The notes beneath the pieces are model-generated. The model saw only the letters and a list, made by a program, of their open reading frames with translations. It did no database searches and was not told where the DNA came from. Below, piece by piece: positions 24,101 through 36,682 of a DNA stretch of 64,000 nucleotides; positions within the stretch are counted from its first letter, which is position 1, and every line of letters begins with the position of its first letter. Location: assembly GCA_947846985.1 (NCBI GenBank), contig CANTUZ010000001.1:6369504-6433503 (forward strand). Reading direction: 5' to 3'. Position numbers and translations under genes: made by a program. This DNA is from Fratercula arctica (Eukaryota > Chordata > Aves > Charadriiformes > Alcidae).

Positions 24101-26561
24101 ATCCCGTTCAAGAGATTTTATTCCTCGTGCAAGCATTATCCTGCACAAAGATCCCAATACATTAGGGTTTTTTTGGCAACATTCTCTCCAGGTGAATGCC
24201 TTCAATATGTTTCACGTACAGACACATCAGCCTGTGTTCAGTCGTGTGGGAAGTTACATTTGTCTTGTTCGATAATGTTTCTTTTGCAGAAATCCATACA
24301 GAAGCTCAGATGAAGCGCAACAGTCCCTCTCAGTCAGCCTTGCTGTGAAATAAAAGGCGGAGGCGCAGAAGAGCTTGTGAACTTCAATTCTGTCTGTTTT
24401 CAAATATATGGTGTTTCTTTTAGTTCTTTACTCGCCAATTGCTTTAAGTATCTTACCACACATTTTTAAAAAGAATTAACTCAGATATTGCTATAGAACA
24501 TTTTTTGTCTATTGCTTTCTTAAGAGTTTCAAGGACGGACACAGCAAGAAACAACAGCAGAATCAAGGTGGGAGAACTTGCCTGAGTAATAGACTTTTTA
24601 GATGGCATTAACTAGCCTCCAGACCTGCAAATGGAAGAGTAGAACAGAGAGTTACTGCTGTAACCCAGGACTGGATTGCTTAAGCAAAGAGTTCATGGTT
24701 GGTTACAAAAGTGAATGAGAATACGGCCTTTTTGAAACACCAGAAGAAAACTAAGAGCTTTTTTTTTTATTTTTTTTAACAATTTAATTTGGTTAATTTA
24801 TATTGGACTGAGTTATCAGTTTAATATGAATCTGCTCTATTCTGTATTAACTGATTTATATTTTTTTTAACAGTTTGGTTCACGAGCAATATTTTAATGA
24901 GTTTTAACAGAAGTTGTATTAGGTCCATAATGACTACATAATATAGGCTTAATGCAAAGTATTACAAAGCGTAAGTGACCATGTGCAAAAACCAGCAGTG
25001 AATAAGAGCCTCTAATCCTTGCAAGACTGATCTGAATGATTTTTTTTTTTTTAATTCGGTATTAATTGTTGGGGGTTTTTTTCCTGATTTTTAGCTAACT
25101 GGACAGGGACTCATTAACAAATCTTTTCCTATGGAGCCTATTTACTGTTCAGTGTTGTGTGTTTTAGAGAATCATATAAAATGTGTCCAAAAGGGAGATG
25201 GACATCATTAATACAACAGACATCCACAGAACATTGTTCACAGAAAATGTAAAAATTAAATGCCATAAATGTTAAATAATTAACAACAAGGGAAAAGAAC
25301 GGTGTCTTTTTTCCTCAGCCTTCTATTAGATGCTGATAAGAGGCAGGCAATGAATTTGAAGAACAAAAGATCCATTTAGAAAACATCCTGGCACCCACCG
25401 TCTTGAAATTATAACTGGGACAAATCAATGCAGAGGTACACAAAAGGACAATTAGATAATGGCCAAGCAACCATGATATTTTATATAAATATAGAAAATG
25501 AGCATATATTGGGACTATTAAGAACTTCTTAAAACAATTACAGCCTTGTTGCTTTCTGATACATGGAACACCAACTCCCTGTTTAATAAATAAAACTGCC
25601 CTCCCTAATCTCCTGGAAGAGAAGTGCACAAAACACCTTCCGTTTCACGCATGCCAGAAATACAAAACGTGTCAGTCACGCAGGCTTAACCATGACTTCC
25701 CCAGCCTTCTGCATGGCAGTGCTTCTTTGGTTATGCCTCTAACTACAACAAAAAGCAAACTCTCACCCCCCCCTTGGCAGGGAAGTGGGAAAGAAAAACG
25801 TCTATGGCAACATCTCCCCTGGACTGGCCAGTATGGATGGCTGGTTGGAAGGGAGGGTTGTACTTTCAGGTGACAATTCTTCTCCAGTGTTTGTCAACCA
25901 GAACGCTGATGTCAAGATGATCTGTCCCTCTAAGTTAAAGTATCATTAGACGTTACTCCTGGGGTGACGCAGCTTAACCTTACCTTTTTATCTAGACTGT
26001 GACTAAAGGTATAAGGTAGCCCTTGGTAACTATGGCACAATATTTGTGATTCAGGAGTTTTAAAACACGCATTGCAAAATGTAACACAGCTCCAGAATCA
26101 GTGGCAGCACAGCCATGCCGGTGGGATACTAGACCTTGGGTATTAAATATGACTCAGAGCTCCTTGGCACATACAGCACCACGTTAACGTGGCTGTTCCT
26201 TGTCTGGTCCTAGGAATAGCTGTCCAGCAACACCCAGGTTAATATTTGTATGGATTTGTGCTGCTCCCTGATCGCTGATAAAACAATCCATTCAGAGTTC
26301 AGAGCTGTGTGTTTCCATCTGAAGTCTAGACACACGCTTAAACGACACCATAGAAAAAGTTAATATAAAAAACCTCTAGGGGAATAGGCATTAATATCAT
26401 GGCACCAATGTTATATTTCTTCTGAATTCCAACTACCTGAAACATACATTTAAAACAATTACTACGTGCATGCACTAATATATACGGAAACTCAATGTTA
26501 TATATAAATATAATACAATTCAATATATATAGACAGTATACACACACGTATTATCTTTTCA
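21191..26561. other. Unique non-coding DNA
   Basis: More than 5 kb without a recognised element. Short A- or T-runs occur near 21929, 22150, 24760, 25040 and 25075. Frames of 104 to 118 codons (21689-22003 -, 23785-24111 -, 23957-24313 +, 25315-25629 -) show no known domain. The two at 23.8-24.3 kb overlap antisense to each other, as expected for chance frames. Confidence 0.55.
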
Positions 26562-27052
26562 GAATTAAGGTCCTGCACCTGGGGAAGAAGAATGTCAGGC
26601 ACCAGTATAGGTTAGGGCTGGACCTGATGGAAAGCAGCTCTGAAGAAAAGGATCTGGGGGTCTCCATAGACAGTAAATTATCCATGAGCCAGCAATGTGC
26701 CCTTGTTGCTAAGAAGGCCAGTGGAATTCTGGGCTGCATAGGGAAGAGTGGGGCCAGCAGGTCAAGGGAGGTCATTCTCCCCCTCTACTCTGCACTGGTG
26801 AGGCCACAGCTGGAATACTGTGTCCAGTTCTGGGCTCCCCAGTTCAAGAAAGACAGGGAACTACTGGAGAGAGTCCAGCGTAGGGCAACAAAGATGACTG
26901 AGGGATTGGAGCATCTCCCTTATGAGGAAAGGCTGAGAGAGCTGGGACTCTTTAGCCTGGAGAAGAGAAGGCTGAGGGGAGACCTTATTAATGTTTACAA
27001 GTATCTAAAGGGTGGGTTTAAGGAGGATGGAACCAGACATTTTTCAGGATGA
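26562..27052 (+). pseudogene. CR1 ORF2 C-terminal remnant
   Basis: Reading frame 26495-27052 encodes, from about 26565 on, the end of a CR1 ORF2 protein: a region after the catalytic palm with [19 protein letters not shown] and [19 protein letters not shown] motifs, then [20 protein letters not shown]. The first twenty or so residues are host DNA read through, not CR1. A premature stop at 27050 ends the frame just after the EDGTR motif. Related copies continue here for about 80 more residues, so a frameshift or nonsense change has broken it. The catalytic YxDD and the endonuclease domain are absent through 5' truncation. Confidence 0.9.
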
Positions 27053-27308
27053 AGGGTAACGGGCACAAGCTGGAACATAGGAATTTCCATCAAATATGAG
27101 AAAAAACTTCTTTACAGTGAGGGTGACAGAGTACTGGAACAGGCTGTCCAGGGAGGTTGTGGAGTCCCTTCTCTGGAGACTTTCAAGATCCCGCTTGGAT
27201 GCAGTCCTGAATAATGTGCTCTGGGCAGTCCTGCTTTAGCAGGGGGGTTGGATAGATGATCTCTAGAGGTCCCTTCCAACTCTGAAAAATTCCGTGTTTC
27301 TGTGATTT
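26562..27308 (+). mobile_element. CR1 LINE, 3' 750 bp (forward)
   Basis: A 5'-truncated CR1 covering the C-terminal part of the ORF2 reverse-transcriptase protein and the short 3' UTR. It begins near the word TCCTGCACCTGGGG and ends with the diverged tail GTGTTTCTGTGATT. The final region keeps the standard GGGGGGTTGGATAGATGATC and GGTCCCTTCCAAC words. The decayed tail and broken frame show an inactive copy that is older than the one at 36683. Confidence 0.95.
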
Positions 27309-28445
27309 TAGAGCATTTCTATGATATACTTAGGGAGGTTTTGGTAAAAAAAAAGCACCAAGGAGTATTCAGTCAGTCTAGAAATTTCCTAGCTTTATAT
27401 CTGTTCCACTTTATGTCATTTTAGGTGGCACCGGCTGGTCCCCAAACATATCTATTTAGTTAGTTACATATTTAAAAGGGAAAAAGAAGCTTGCTGTGGA
27501 CATGCAGATATATCAATAGCAATGTGCATTGCAACCTGCCCATGGAAACTGGTATAGAGTGCTTCCTATATTTCACGGTGCGGATCATTGCAGGTGATGA
27601 GAAGTGTCAGCTGCGTACGCAGAGATTTTCTGCATCCGCATCTGTTTGATCCACTATCTATTCCCTCATGAGACTGAAGTTATGGACATAGCTGTATCTG
27701 TTTTCCCTCTACAGCCTCTGGGTATGAATTCATGAAGCATTCGCCATTGCACAGATTGGCTGCTCAGATTGTTCTCTGAGGACAGGATTTAGACTCAGCC
27801 GAACTTTTGATGCAGTGTGCAATTTATAAAAAAGGATTGGCTTTCAAAATAAATTATGTCTGTATGTTAGAAAAATAGAAATATGGTTAGCTCCTCTCTG
27901 GTCTGCCTATATATTGATATGGCTTCACTGGGTATTTCTCCTAGATTTCATGGCCCTGTGTGTGTAAAATGCTGGGATAGATATTACAAGCGAGAGGTAC
28001 ATTATATCTAGTAAGAGACAGGAGATATGATTATAATGGAGACAGAAACGCATATAAGGGTGACCAAGAAAAACTGCATGCAAAATTTATACACAGATCT
28101 CTTACCTAATATGGGAAGGTTGACCTCCCCCCTTAGAAAACTATTTTTTTTCTTAAAATGAATGATGAAAAAAAATCTTAAAACACCTGTCTTATGCTAT
28201 CGATGCATATATAAATATATAGGGTACATTTACAGTGATAAATTGTTTAGGGCAGAGACTCTTTTTGCTGTAAGACCTGTTGCATAGACAAGCTGTATCC
28301 ATAGTACATAACATTTGACCCTGGATCTCCTCTGAGCTCTATTTGTAGGATTGTACAAAGCATTTGAACTAATCTGAGAGTGTTATTGGAGCCCATATGT
28401 GTGGGATTGTCATAATATGAATCTGGGGCCATGCACTGTGCACTC
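27309..28445. other. Unique non-coding DNA
   Basis: AT-rich sequence with no recognised element apart from short A/T runs near 28145. Confidence 0.55.
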
Positions 28446-28516
28446 AGAGGAGGAGGCTGGACTAGATGACCTAAAGATAATGCCAACCTGAATTTTCCTA
28501 TGATCTGACGGTCTGA
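28446..28516 (+). mobile_element. CR1 3' tail fragment (forward, about 70 bp)
   Basis: GAGGCTGGACTAGATGACC followed by a decayed CCTTCCAACCTGAA-like stretch and TTTTCCTATGATCTGACGG. This matches only the last 70 bp of a CR1 3' UTR including the degraded tail. Extreme 5' truncation is normal for CR1. Confidence 0.8.
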
Positions 28517-29601
28517 GGTGCATCCAGGGTCAATGTCATCCAGGGTGACCTTGGGATGTTTGAAAGTACAAAGGAAGACCCCATAGGATGAAGGGAGACA
28601 AATTTAGTGCAGGTTTGGTTTTTGGGTTTTTTTGGGGTTGTTTTTTTTTGTTTTGGGGTTTGTTTTTTTTTTTTTTCAGATTCCTTTTGGAAATGGTTCT
28701 TGGTGCATTTTATGCCATGAATAATGTCTTAGCATTATTGGGTAGGCTTGGTAGGCATCTCCATGCCAGAGAGAGCTAACAATTAAGTACTAAGGCAGAC
28801 CAAGTTCCAATGTTTGAGCTAGCATCTTTACTCTTTATTTTGCATGGTAGTTTCAGGCATGGAGACTACTTTTCCATTTAGCTAAAAAAAGAAGGAAAAA
28901 ATAAAAAGCAATATAAATAATGCTGTTCTCAGTGTAATGTTCTTGGTGAAATGTACACTTTACACCATCACAAGAGGGAAGATAATCTACTGGTTCTTTC
29001 TGTCCTGTAATACTATGTAGCTATTAATGGAAAATTTAATATACAGAATGTGCAAAGTAGCTAAAATTATGTTAATATATTACTTTGTTCTCATATAACA
29101 CCAAAGACATTATACTGCCAGTTCTTTGATGACCACAAATTTTAGGTACTTCAAAGAAAAATGAGTCATTGTCACCATTATTTTCATTCTGTTCTTATTT
29201 TCACTTATCCACTCTTAAATTATTACCTTTTTGTTTAAATTAATGTTGGGTCTTTTTCTTCCAGTGTCTGTCAAAAGATGGTACCTTTGTCTAAAAGGAA
29301 GATGAGGTACAACAGAAGACACTGTTGAAAAATCTTTCCTAAACAATAAACAAAAGACGGAAATGTTCAATAGATATTTTTACTTATTATCCATAACAAA
29401 ATAGAAAGGAAAAGTTATCTATTTGAAGGACAAAAAAAAAAAAAAAAGATTCTCAATTCTGAGAAAAGAGCATAAACATTTTCAACACAATCAGCTGACT
29501 TACAAGCAAGTGTCTTAGGAGAACTAGCTGAAAGAGATTTCTGAAATCAAATTGTTCATTTGTAATGGTACAATGGTAAATTTTAATAGGTAAACTGGAA
29601 A
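28517..29601. other. Unique non-coding DNA with a T/G-rich run
   Basis: A T/G-rich low-complexity block lies at about 28615-28678 and an A-run near 29431-29447. Otherwise unrecognised AT-rich sequence. Confidence 0.5.
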
Positions 29602-29778
29602 TACCTCGAGGGACTGGAGGTCAGGTCCTACAAGGTCAGGTCCTACAAGGTCAGGTTGGACGGGGCTCTGAGCAATCTGATCTAGTTGAAGATGTCCCTG
29701 TTCATGACAGGGGGGTTGGACTAGATGAGCTTTAAAGGTTCCTTCCAACCCAAACTATTCTATGATCCTATGATTCCA
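29602..29778 (+). mobile_element. CR1 3' fragment (forward) with internal duplication
   Basis: The last 175 bp of a CR1: a decayed CCCTGGAGG-like start, GTTGGACGGGGCTCTGAGC, GATGTCCCTG, GGGGGGTTGGACTAGATGAG, then TTCTATGATCCTATGATT as tail. Inside, a 15-bp unit (TCAGGTCCTACAAGG) is present twice in tandem at 29621-29650 plus a partial third copy. This is a duplication not normally present in CR1 and arose after or during insertion. Confidence 0.9.
29621..29655 (+). repeat. 15-bp tandem duplication inside a CR1
   Basis: TCAGGTCCTACAAGG at 29621-29635 and again at 29636-29650, followed by TCAGG. The two full units are identical, which suggests a fairly recent slippage event. Confidence 0.9.
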
Positions 29779-31370
29779 TAACTGGTAATAATCAACGTAA
29801 TTCCCTTGTCTGAAGAGAAGTAAATCAGGGAACTATGAACTTGTTTATCTGGTATCAATACATTGAATAAAGTTCTGATTAATTCTTGACTCTAGCAATA
29901 AAGAACTAGAGGTTTAAAAAATTTTTGATGCTTGTGAGCATTATGAACAGCATCTTTCATGGATGTTTTGTTTTGTTGCATCAATCTATTACCGAGATTT
30001 AAATATTTACATCTTTATTTCAGTTTCTCTGCAGCTTTCAGATAATATTACATGACATTTGTATTTAAAAATAAAGAAGAACCCAAACTGCAGTATGTTT
30101 TAGGGATTTAACACTTAACAGGTCAACACTGTTTATCCGACCATTATATTAATCCCCATTTCCACTTGTCAAGTGCAGCTTTGACAGAACAGACTTTTCT
30201 GTAAGGTGTACCAAGACAGTTTTAGCAGGTCTTCTAAATAGTTGAGATTTAGTCCAACCATGTGGAACATTTTGTATCAAGAGCCCATCAACGGAAAAGA
30301 CAATTTTTACTGATGGCATACATAGAGGTTGTAAATCTTTGTAAACCAATTGAAATAAGGGCAGGTGACTGTTTCAGAGGGTTAACTGATACACTCCCGA
30401 TTCCATGAAATGTGAGGTAACTTACATAAGTGGTAGGAACTGAAGAAAAAAAAAAAGCTGAGGAACTGTAGGAGAAATCAATTCATAGAAGTCTTAAGAC
30501 ATACAATGCACAATGGTAGGAAGCTTTAGCTAACAATTGTCTCTTGATATTAAGCATAATTTCTTACGAATGTGGGAAAATGGTTACTATGGGTAGATGC
30601 TGATTTTATTTTCAGTCAACAACCATAGAGTGAAATGATGCTTCTTTGGGCAGTACATGCTTTAACTCATCTCTTTCATGGCTGGTCTTTCGGAGATCTC
30701 TTAAATTCTATCTGGGCTTGCTAAGATTGCAGCTGCCTTGCTCACCACTTAACTCTCACACTGTCATTAAGAAAATGGTAATTACCTTTATATTACCCAC
30801 TCCCAGTGTCATACGCAAAGTCCAGACTCTCTACCAGATCACACTGCTCTTGGTTAGATTTACTCTATATTCTTTCAGGGCTTTGTGGTGAAGAGTGGTT
30901 GAGCGTCCAGTATTGGTTGTAGCTGATGGAATGGAATGGGGTTTTGTTTAGTTCTGTTTATTGGGGAAAAAAAAACAAACAAAAAACAAACAACACAACA
31001 ACTTCTTTCATTGATGACTATGTTTTGTGCAGATGTCTTCAGTCAGAATAACAGCCTCATTTGGGATCAGGAAGGATCTTTTTTTCTGATCAAAATGTTC
31101 GAAATCCTAGACATTTTTGTTGCAGGGAACTTTGCTTGCGAGGACCTGACCTGCTGGTATCTTTGACTTTATGGATTCCTCAACCATCACGCAGACTTCA
31201 GAGCAGGAACTGATGGGAACGTGCCCAAGCAAGTCCCCTGCTTCTACAGCCAGAAACTCTACAATACCTTTCACACATTTATCAGGTTGTATCTGCAAAG
31301 CTGTTGTGTTTTGTGCCACTAGTGTCCTTAGACTGACCAAAAAATAATTTCTGAAGAAGCTATGGTTAGA
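29779..31370. other. Unique non-coding DNA
   Basis: Unrecognised AT-rich sequence with A-runs near 30445 and 30967. No repeat family or exon identified. Confidence 0.5.
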
Positions 31371-32240
31371 ATTATAGAATCATAGAAAATTTAAGGTTGG
31401 AGAGGGTATCTGGAGGTCATTTAATCCAACTCCCGACCAGGGTCAATGAGATCAGGTTGCTCAGATCTATGTCTAGTCAGGCTTTGAATATCTCAAGGAT
31501 GAAAATCCCACAGGCTCTCTCAGCCACTCTTCAAAAGTTTGAACACTGTAATGATGAAAAAACAAAATCTTTATATGGTTCAATACATCTTTCTTGAACA
31601 TATATCACCAGAACTGTACTCTGTACTTTAGATGAAATCTCAACTGAGGCTAGTACAATTAGTCTTCTGCAATCTGTATTAAAAATTACTTGTCTGTCCT
31701 AGGAGCATGTTTGACTTTTTCACAGTTGGATCATATTGAAACTTAATAGTCTTTCATTGATGAACTCCTATGACCAAGGCTCTTCTTTTCCAGCACTTTC
31801 TAACTAATGTATTCCTGGATGATAGTGGACAGGTTTGAAACTAGGCTTCCAAGTTTATTTTATACTATCCCCTTGCACTTTATGAATTTCATCCTGTTCC
31901 TATTACTTCTGCTCTCAAGGCCATTTAGTTCTTTCACTATGATGAAGCAATACTTTTCTGTCCTCCAAATGATGCTTCGCAATTTTTGCCTCTATCCCAA
32001 GATCATAAATAAAAACATTAAACACAACTGTTCCCAAAATTGATTTTTGAGAAATTTCAGTAGCAGCCTCCTTCTAGGCTAAGGCTTCCCCTTCAGTTGA
32101 GCTTGCTGTCGGCTCCGCACTTTTATAGTTTCTGCACTAAGCACTGTCACCTTGATGTTAAATAATAGTTTCACATGTGCTTCCATTCCACATTCTGTTC
32201 TGTTTTTAGCAGTATATTTCTTTTGCTTATTAATCAACTT
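31371..32240 (-). mobile_element. Old CR1-type LINE (reverse), about 870 bp
   Basis: Starts with a reverse tail ATTATAGAATCATAGAAAA, then GGTTGGAGAGGGTATCTGGAGG and TCATTTAATCCAACTCC. It carries on through diverged antisense ORF2 words: GGTTGCTCAG, TTTGAATATCTCAAGGATG, CAGAACTGTACTCTGTACTT, ATAAATAAAAACATTAAACA and TTGATTTTTGAGAAATTTCAG. The last words match the reverse-transcriptase part of ancient amniote CR1 lineages better than the young avian ones. The 3' part to about 31600 is secure. Extension to 32240 rests on scattered matches. The sequence is full of stops and long dead. Confidence 0.7.
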
Positions 32241-35200
32241 TCATTAAAAGCCATCTAGTGTGATATAATCTCCACAATAAGCTCATATGTCATTGCTGCT
32301 CTTTCTTTTTCCATGCATTTTAACTTAAAATGACAGAATTGGTGGCTTGCTGGCTTTGTATTTTCTTAGCTTATTACATTTTGGAAAAGCTGTAATTAAA
32401 GAAAAATGTCTGTGGAATCAATATGTAGATATTTGATATATCAGAAGTAAAACTACTGATTCAGTAGTGGCTTCCAGCCTAAATTCTATGAAAGTGTAAG
32501 AGAAAAGCCAGGAAAGAATTTGGAAAGATGCTGAAGACATGGTTAAGACTTCTTACACAAAACAAAACTGAAGAGCTTCAAGAGAAGACCGGATTTCTTT
32601 TTCAAAAGCTTTCTCTTAACTTTCACTGCTTCCTAATCATTTTGTATTCCAGCTTCAGAGCATACCTACATTTCCTCCACAGCTCAGCAAAATAAACCTG
32701 CCAAAAACCATTCACAAAATGCTTGAACAAAGACAAAGTACCTTCCTGCTGCACTTTCTCTGTTTCAGAAAACAAATTAATGTCAGTTGAACAGAGTCAC
32801 TGTTAGATGAGTGAGCAAAAGGACTGGGTTTCTTTTACATTCTCAAGACCATAACTTTGTAAGGTTGACATGCTAACATTTTGCCCCAGTTTATTGTACA
32901 TGCTGTTAACATTCCCTGCTGAACCTTCAAGATCAAGAGGCACAAATTTAAAAGGAAAGGAAGCACTTTCTCTTGTCACATCTACGCCTCTGTTTCATAT
33001 ATTCAGGTGTAGCTAAGCGAATAAGCAACAGGAAGTAAATAATCTAATCAATTTCCTTTTCTTTTTTTATGATTGTGAAATTTCCATGATCAGATTGTAA
33101 ATTTATTTAAAATAATCTTCAGTCTTGGAAACATGTATGCTTAACTTTAAGCTTTTTAAGAGTCCCAGCGAAGCCATCGATACTTACAATACTTAGGACT
33201 AAATGTGTGTGTGTTTTCTCTGTGAGATTTGTTATAGGAAGGAGTTAAAATGTCTTTGGCGTAGAATTCCTGTTCCCTAAATTGCCTACAAAATTCAATA
33301 ACGTAGCTCGTGTTATTGGTACACCAAATGACCTAGATGCATAGCCAGTGTAACTTTAATTGCAAATCACATATTTTCCTCCAAAATACTCCAAATTGTG
33401 ATTAAGATTGTGATCATTTGCTATGTAAGTAATCACAGTCTGAATCTGTTTCTGGTTATTTAACTCATACAAATAACCAGATAACTACACAAACTCCACA
33501 GCAGGCAGAAACTCTCATGCGTGTATATATAGCATATATACACACTGCAGGGAATCTGGCCCTCAGTACAACAAAAGTACACAAAGTGCAAATCCCACTA
33601 AGTCATAAGGCTGATCTATATCTCAAGAACAGCAGAGCACTGACTGAGTCACACATTGAAGTGATAAGGTGCAGATTACGCCTGAAAGGCTGTGAATACA
33701 AAAATTGGAATTCGCTATTTGAATGTTCAAATACTATATTCACTTTCTCACCTATCCCGCTATTAAACTCTCATGCCCAGAACACTCCTGGAAAGGGAAC
33801 TGAGATTGCCTTTTGAATTTGAAGAACGTTCCCTCCTCATATTATCCCTAAAACACACCCTCATCTCCATCACCTATTTTCCGCTCAGTCCTATTTATTC
33901 CTTTTCTTTGACCCACACAAGGACAGCAGATGCTTCCCACACCCTTTTCTTCTAAAGTAGCATGTTTTGCTTCACATCGCACCAAAGGAATGAGGGAGAG
34001 AGAGAGAGAGAGAGACAATTTCAAGGAGATAATGCGTTTGACCTCTCTGTTAATACTCCAAACGCTGGTCAGGAAGGTTAGGAGCAAACATCAGCTTTCT
34101 TTCACACCTCTTAGCTCATTCCACAAATTAATAACATCATACTGGGAGCAGCCTAGACCCTGAGTAATGAATGTTAGCCATAGTTCCTGCTGGCTGCTTC
34201 CGAGGATGCATTTATTTTTCTCATTATCTTACACACAATCTCCCAGCTATTGTCTGCTACCCCTGCTCACTCAGGAAACCTCAGAAAGTGCTAAAGATGT
34301 CAAGAAGCAATAAGCCTCATTTATTTTTATGGCCTTCATCAGCACTTTCTTTTTTGCTTAAAGGCCTATAATAGAATCCACTGATTAGAACCAGCACCAT
34401 ATCAGAATATAGATATGATAGCCCTTTTCTGAAGGTGAATGGGCTACTGAAGGACGCTTTCTCCATTTGATACTTCTAGAGGATACCGAAGCTAAACAAA
34501 ATTGTGTTGTTTCTTTTTTTCTTTTCTTTCTCCTTCTCGCTACTTTCCCAGACATTTGGAAACTGATTAACTAAAACGTTAAGGAAGATGATCATAAAAA
34601 GTCCAACTAATTAAAAGAAAATTAGTCAACTGAAACAATACCACAAGGTAAGCAGTTGGATTTGATAGCTGTTAATAAAGTGGTATAAAGGAACAGAGAA
34701 ACTCCCATTTGTTAAGTGCCATATTTGCCACAAAACTAAACCAAGAAGCAAATAATTGACTTCTGCTAGACTTTTTTCACTGTACTTCATCCGTGTAATA
34801 GTAACAGGCCAATGTTTGATGAACAGGTTCTCTGTTCTCTTCTTTGCCGAAGTCTGACCTGAAAAATGTCCGATTTTCAAAGCCCGGGTATATAAATCCC
34901 ATCTAAACATTTTAAAAAGAAGAATTAGTTTCTCCATAAACAATCATAACAGGTGAAGGCTAGCAGAATTCTAGCCCAGTTCTAGTCACTAATTTCACAT
35001 TATTGCAAACTTTTGCATTAGAATTATAGCACAAGAAAAAGGACAGAGGTAAGACTGCATGAAAAAGGGCATGGGGGATGCTTACATTTCAACCACTATT
35101 CTTTATTAAATTCTTGCATTCTTGCACCTATATGCAGTTTTAAATGGTTTATATATATATATATGTCTACAAAGAAAATTTACCCAAAGACTTCCTCAAT

Positions 35201-36682
35201 GATAGGTAGCAATATCCACACAAGCTGTTTATATGGAACAGGCACTGTACTTTCAGTATGCTCATCTTATTCTGCTTTAACTTTCTTTGAGAAGCAAGAT
35301 CTCCATGTCACATTGCTTCCAGGCTGTTCTGAGTCAATCTGTGGTGTGCAGATTTACTGGCAGCACAGCTTTTGAGTATTGTCTCATTTCGGAAGAAATA
35401 AGTTTCACGCTAGTACCGGGGCTAGTATTTTCAGAATAAGGTTTCTCTTATTCAAAGGGAAGCGACACTCTGGATGTGAAAAATTGAAAAGAAATCTTCC
35501 CTGCTAAGACTGCCCATGTAGAGGTGTAGCAAACCTATTCTCTCTCACTGAAACTGAAAATCTGGTAGGCTATTTGAGTTTTCCATTTGCCTCTGATATA
35601 TACACAACACTGTATAGTGTATTTTCGCAGTCATGAAGTGTCATTTTCTCTGGGTGATCATGGTAAGAGGAAAAGTTGCTGCAGACAAATAATGAAAGGA
35701 TAATCTTATGTGACATGAACAGATTTACTATGCTTTCACAGAGACTGTTTCACATTAAGACCAAGATTCAGAAATTATACAGAAATCACATTAACAAAAG
35801 AGAAAACTCACATACGTCCATCCTAAACTGATCATACTGTGAAAAACGGAAGAAAAATGTGTTACTGTATTTGGATCACCTAGTGTAAGTTTTCATTCAA
35901 ACTGAACTAATCCTTTATGAAAAGAAAGAAAAGAGCTGATTCTTGATGTCCAGGACTGTTTTAAAAAAACAATGGGTTATAACCAGTTTTTGTTGTACTA
36001 AAATTAATCTCTAATAATTTTCCTGTGTTCGTTACAGGTAATCAGCTTTGCCCTTTCCAGATGTGACTTGGGATATGCATGATTAATAATATGTGAAAAG
36101 TTAGTAAAATAGTACGTAAGAAGTTACTAAAATCATGCTGAGCTGAAACAAACAGTAAAAAACAATGGGAAATGGGTAAATGCAATCACTCTTCATGAAA
36201 GATGCAAGAAGAAGCTGCACTCAGCATGATAGCACAAGGGGACCATTTCTCTCAAAACCTTGTTTATCCTCCATGACAGCTCTCACAAAGGGATAAGGAA
36301 TATTTACAGCTGGCTAATGGATGTGGTCAAGCATACACAATTTCCTGCTTCCAAGGAGGCAGCCCATAAAGACGTCTACCCACATCCCCGGCATGGAGAT
36401 AAGCAGACCAGATAAAAGACTCTAAACATCATGTGTGGACACCTCAGCTGTCGGATGCACCTGTAGAAATGCAAACTTACATGCACGCACACACACACAC
36501 AGAAACAGCGTTACTGTGCCTAGGCAGTGATGAAGAAATACAGTCCATTGTTATAGCAAGATGGGTTTTCAGGAGATGTTATCTATGATAAACCTGAGCC
36601 CTTTAGCAAGGACTAAAATCTCCTGCTTTTACCACATTAGCAATCCTTGCTTCTAGAAATAGCTCCTATTTCTGGAGAGTTG
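32241..36682. other. Unique non-coding DNA
   Basis: AT-rich, with a (GA)n run at about 33994-34014, a short (TA)n near 35150-35165 and (CA)n near 36487-36502. Small frames (99 codons at 33517-33816 +, 105 codons at 34626-34943 -) have no recognised domain. Confidence 0.55.
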
